The notes under the pieces were generated by a model that saw only the letters and a list, made by a program, of their open reading frames with translations, did not search any database and was not told the origin of the DNA. The translations under genes were made by a program, and so were the position numbers. 28,499 nucleotides of DNA from Thermoplasmata archaeon (GTDB taxonomy: Archaea > Thermoplasmatota > Thermoplasmata > Thermoplasmatales > Thermoplasmataceae). Positions within the stretch are counted from its first letter, which is position 1; every line of letters starts with the position of its first letter. The DNA is taken from the NCBI GenBank assembly GCA_021835185.1, contig JAKBQO010000004.1, positions 1-28,499 of the forward strand. Direction: 5' to 3'. Below, piece after piece: positions 25,860 through 28,499 of this stretch.

Positions 25860-26627
25860 TCACAGGCTGTGGGTAAGATTGTCTATTCTCCCACCATCTA
25901 CCACAAGTACCTGCCCATCCATATATTCCGATTCATTTGATGCGAGGAATATTGCGGCATCTGCAATATTTTCAGGTTTTCCAGTCATGCCAAGCTCCGT
26001 TTTCGATTTGAATGATTGCCTGAGATTGTTCACCTCTTCCTCACTTTTCCCTCCTATGGTCATATCGGACTCTATCCAGCCGGGGGCAATGGCATTGACT
26101 CTCACGTGCCAGTCCATCAGGTCAAATGCAAGTCTTTTAGTGAGCATTGTTATTGCGGCTTTTGTCATGGAATAAAATGTTGTTCCCTTAGCAGCAGTTC
26201 CAACACCTGCATTGGATGCCAGGTTAATAATAATTCCATGCTGTTTTTTCAGGTCTTCAATGCATTCCCGGGTTGTGTATACTGGCCCCATAAGATTTAC
26301 GTCAAATATTTTTTTCACTCTGGCATCATCAAACTCATCCCATGTGATTGCGCTGAGAATTCCCGCATTATTAACTAAAATGTCTATTGTTCCCATTTTC
26401 CTGTGTATTTCATTTACCATGTTGCGAACTGCTGCATGGTCAGATACGTCAGCCTGGAAAATTTCAGATCCAGCGAGCATGTTTTTTAATTCCATTGCCG
26501 ATTTCTGGTCCCTGTTATAATTGATTGCTATTCTTGCCCCTTCAGAGGCAAATTTCATGGCTATTGCCTTTCCCAATCCCCGGGAAGACCCGGTTATTAA
26601 TACTATTTTATTGTCAAGTTTTCCCAT
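25860..26627 (-). CDS. Short-chain dehydrogenase/reductase (SDR)
   Basis: A 255-residue classical SDR: cofactor loop TGSSRGLG (12-19), NNAG (86-89), catalytic S138 and Y152-x-x-x-K156 (YSMTK), and the PGWIESDM loop that follows. It probably oxidises or reduces a sugar, alcohol or acyl substrate with NAD(P). Relatives in Thermoplasmatales include aldohexose dehydrogenases, but the substrate is not readable here. It is convergent with pit (stops adjacent) and divergent from TYW1. Confidence 0.88.
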   Translation of the reverse strand: MGKLDNKIVLITGSSRGLGKAIAMKFASEGARIAINYNRDQKSAMELKNMLAGSEIFQADVSDHAAVRNMVNEIHRKMGTIDILVNNAGILSAITWDEFDDARVKKIFDVNLMGPVYTTRECIEDLKKQHGIIINLASNAGVGTAAKGTTFYSMTKAAITMLTKRLAFDLMDWHVRVNAIAPGWIESDMTIGGKSEEEVNNLRQSFKSKTELGMTGKPENIADAAIFLASNESEYMDGQVLVVDGGRIDNLTHSL

Positions 26628-26730
26628 GTTTATAATATATTTCCAGATTATAAAAGCCTTATTCTTAATGAAAAGATTTTAAAACCCTGCAAAGTAATTT
26701 CAATGTTTCGCCAGTTCAACTTCAAAGAAT

Positions 26731-26739
26731 TTATATATC
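26731..26739 (+). promoter_or_regulatory. TATA box of the TYW1 gene
   Basis: TTATATATC centred about 25 nt before the ATG at 26759; a leaderless transcript is likely. Confidence 0.5.
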
Positions 26740-26758
26740 TATTTTAAATTTGATTTTA

Positions 26759-27736
26759 ATGATCAATAACTATGAGGCAGTCTACAAAAAACAGCATTAT
26801 GGGCTTGTGGGCAGCCATTCTGCAGTGAAAGTATGCCACTGGACGAAAAGCGAATTGCTGGGCAAAACACCATGTTATAAAAATACATTTTACGGAATAA
26901 AATCACACCAGTGCATACAGATGACACCGGCGTTGAACCAGTGCTCCGAAAACTGTGATTTTTGCTGGAGATTCCAGGGATTTGATTCAATGCATATAAA
27001 TGAGGAAGATGATCCGGAATTTATACTTGAAGAAAGCATAAAGGCGCATCTCAAGCTTATTTCCGGCTTCAAGGGCAATCCTAAAGTAAAGAAGGAGCTT
27101 TTCGAAGAGGCTTCACATCCAAGGCATATGGCAATATCATTGACGGGCGAGCCCACATTGTATACCAGGCTGGGTGAACTTATAGAAGCGGCTACCAGGA
27201 GGGGAATTACAACATTTGTTGTAAGCAATGGAACAATGCCTAAGGTGCTTGAAACACTGAACCCGTTGCCTACCCAGCTATACATCACGGTAGCAGGGCC
27301 TACAAAGGAGATATTTAACGATGTGCTTCACCCCGCAATAGGAAATGCCTGGGAGAACTTCAATAAAACTCTTGATTTGCTGCCATCACTGGATACAAGG
27401 ACGGTAATAAGGCATACAATGGTAAAAAATGTTAATTTCCCATTCTATGACGAATATGAGAAAATGGACAGGAGGGCAGACCCTGATTTTATCGAATCAA
27501 AGGGTTATGTGCATGTAGGCCAGTCCGAAGGCCGGCTTACTGCTGAAAATATGCCTTCCCATGATGAAATTATGGAATTCTCGTCAACACTTGCAAAAAG
27601 GCTTGGATATACTGAATATGCGGATAGATTTGAAAGCCGCGTTGCAATGATAGCAAAACATCCTGAAGATGCAAAAATAGATGTGGACAGAGAAATAAGG
27701 AAAACACTTGATAAACTTGAAATAACAGAAAATTAA
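26759..27736 (+). CDS. taw1: 4-demethylwyosine synthase (TYW1)
   Basis: A 325-residue radical SAM enzyme that converts N1-methylguanosine-37 of tRNA-Phe, with pyruvate, to 4-demethylwyosine. The radical SAM triad C62-x3-C66-x2-C69 (QCSENCDFCWRF) is present, and the second cluster ligands C26, C39 and C52 (VCHW, TPCYK, HQCIQM) are at the same spacing as in characterised archaeal TYW1. AISLTGEPTLY and AGPTKEIF are family motifs. A TTG three codons upstream is open, but the ATG at 26759 fits the TATA. It is divergent from the SDR gene. Confidence 0.93.
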   Translation: MINNYEAVYKKQHYGLVGSHSAVKVCHWTKSELLGKTPCYKNTFYGIKSHQCIQMTPALNQCSENCDFCWRFQGFDSMHINEEDDPEFILEESIKAHLKLISGFKGNPKVKKELFEEASHPRHMAISLTGEPTLYTRLGELIEAATRRGITTFVVSNGTMPKVLETLNPLPTQLYITVAGPTKEIFNDVLHPAIGNAWENFNKTLDLLPSLDTRTVIRHTMVKNVNFPFYDEYEKMDRRADPDFIESKGYVHVGQSEGRLTAENMPSHDEIMEFSSTLAKRLGYTEYADRFESRVAMIAKHPEDAKIDVDREIRKTLDKLEITEN

Positions 27737-27737
27737 A

Positions 27738-27923
27738 TTATTTTATCTCTATTTTGCTCAGTTGTTTAACCGGTTTTTTTGTTTCCTGGCTGTTGCCTAT
27801 TATTCTGGACCCGAACCTTAGAAGTTCAATTCCTCCATCGAAAAATTTCTTGCTTTCTTTAACTACTGTGCCCACGATATGTGGCACCTCTATATTTATC
27901 TGTATTATAGTTTTTTGATCCAT
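27738..27923 (-). CDS. Small protein, 61 aa, downstream of ArsA-like ATPase
   Basis: I do not recognise this protein. It begins MDQKTIIQINIEVPHIVG (beta-strand-like), then a helix VVKESKKFFDGGIELLRFG, and ends with a Lys-rich tail. There are no cysteines and no membrane segment. It starts 9 nt after the stop of the ArsA/GET3-like gene on the same strand, so the two are probably co-transcribed. It might be a partner of the ATPase, by position only. Confidence 0.6.
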   Translation of the reverse strand: MDQKTIIQINIEVPHIVGTVVKESKKFFDGGIELLRFGSRIIGNSQETKKPVKQLSKIEIK

Positions 27924-27932
27924 GTATAGTAA

Positions 27933-28499
27933 TCAACTTAATGTTATATATAGGTAACCATCCTTCAATTCTGCTCCTGATGGCTGGAGGTTGGCCATGG
28001 TCTGGGGGAGGTACAGTATCCGTTTCCAGTTGTTTACTTCCACTATGAGTTCCCCGGTTTTGTTGTAGAGGTTGAGATTTTTTTTATCTGCAAATGGCAA
28101 TTTCAATTTTACAACACTGTTCCCATTTTTCCTGATGAACTCCAATGGTTTACCCTTATAAAAAACGGAATATGGATCAAGGTCGCCATACAGGTCCTGG
28201 CCAAATTTTAAAGCCTTCTCCTGCCCTACCAGTTCATTATTCTGAAGATAGCTTTTCAATATTTTTATTTCCGGGAATGCAGCGTCAAGATCGCCCAGTA
28301 TTCCTGACTGTGTTTCCCTCCATTTCTGGAAAAAATCACCGGTGTCTTCCGTATATATTTTATTGGCTATCACAGCATCCACAGGATATCCATATAAAAG
28401 GAGATAGGTAAATGCCCTCTTTGTTTCATTAAAAGACATCTGGTCTGCGTTTGTTACAAGCCTTATGGATGTTATATCCGGGTTCTCAAGTATTGTGTG
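27933..28499 (-). CDS. ArsA/GET3-type ATPase, C-terminal part
   Basis: The frame stays open through the right edge (20 codons before MSFNETK), so the N-terminus, with its P-loop, is outside the window. The visible 188 residues contain TSIRLVTNADQMSFNETKRAFTYLLLYGYPVDAVIANKI, the hallmark stretch of ArsA/GET3 ATPases, and end with an alpha-crystallin-like beta domain (VKLKLPFADKKNLNL, ELIVEVNNWKRILYLP) found in archaeal and some bacterial members. It likely targets or chaperones membrane proteins; an arsenite-pump role is possible but not shown. Confidence 0.85.
   Translation of the reverse strand, partial: HTILENPDITSIRLVTNADQMSFNETKRAFTYLLLYGYPVDAVIANKIYTEDTGDFFQKWRETQSGILGDLDAAFPEIKILKSYLQNNELVGQEKALKFGQDLYGDLDPYSVFYKGKPLEFIRKNGNSVVKLKLPFADKKNLNLYNKTGELIVEVNNWKRILYLPQTMANLQPSGAELKDGYLYITLS

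Overview
The window looks like chromosomal DNA from an acidophilic archaeon of the order Thermoplasmatales, most like the Ferroplasma/Acidiplasma group. That placement is inference from protein character and layout, not from a search. Support comes from AT-rich sequence, TATA boxes about 25-30 nt upstream of many ATGs (leaderless transcription), an archaeal FeS XPD helicase, archaeal DNA ligase, TYW1, Trm56, archaeal-type CobS, an OB-fold SSB with a Gly/Asn/Arg tail, and two tRNA genes with introns at position 37/38.

Layout. (1) 1-3579 is compact and mostly + strand: end of a hexapeptide-repeat protein, cobS, a convergent orphan, an HTH regulator overlapping a Trm56-HD fusion, then a convergent SufR-like regulator. 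(2) 3580-5995 holds a small basic protein, an MFS transporter and a DsrE-family protein. (3) 5996-11067 is a gene-poor accessory island: a frameshifted DUF2283 gene and truncated DUF4258 gene, a second partial copy of the same pair 2,110 nt away, two unrelated VapBC modules, an integrase C-terminal fragment abutting tRNA-Trp, a broken ATPase gene behind two perfect palindromes, IS200/IS605-like termini without a transposase, a zinc-ribbon microprotein and a small membrane protein. (4) 11068-28499 is compact again: antiporter with CBS domains, tRNA-Tyr, an amidase/DNA ligase pair, SSB, tRNA-Met/tRNA-Asn, an orphan, XPD, MFS, glycosyltransferase, RNase HII, GNAT, radical SAM, a DUF47/PiT phosphate pair, SDR, TYW1, a small orphan and the end of an ArsA/GET3-type ATPase.

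Themes. DNA maintenance is well represented (ligase, SSB, XPD, RNase HII). So is tRNA maturation: Trm56, TYW1, two spliced tRNAs, and a tRNA-Trp intron that reads as a box C/D guide RNA aimed at residues 34 and 39 of its own tRNA. That intron is the most interesting element I can support. Next are the Trm56-HD fusion, an MFS gene whose start codon seems to be lost, and the island's decayed duplicated pair and palindromes. No CRISPR array, rRNA or intact transposase was seen.
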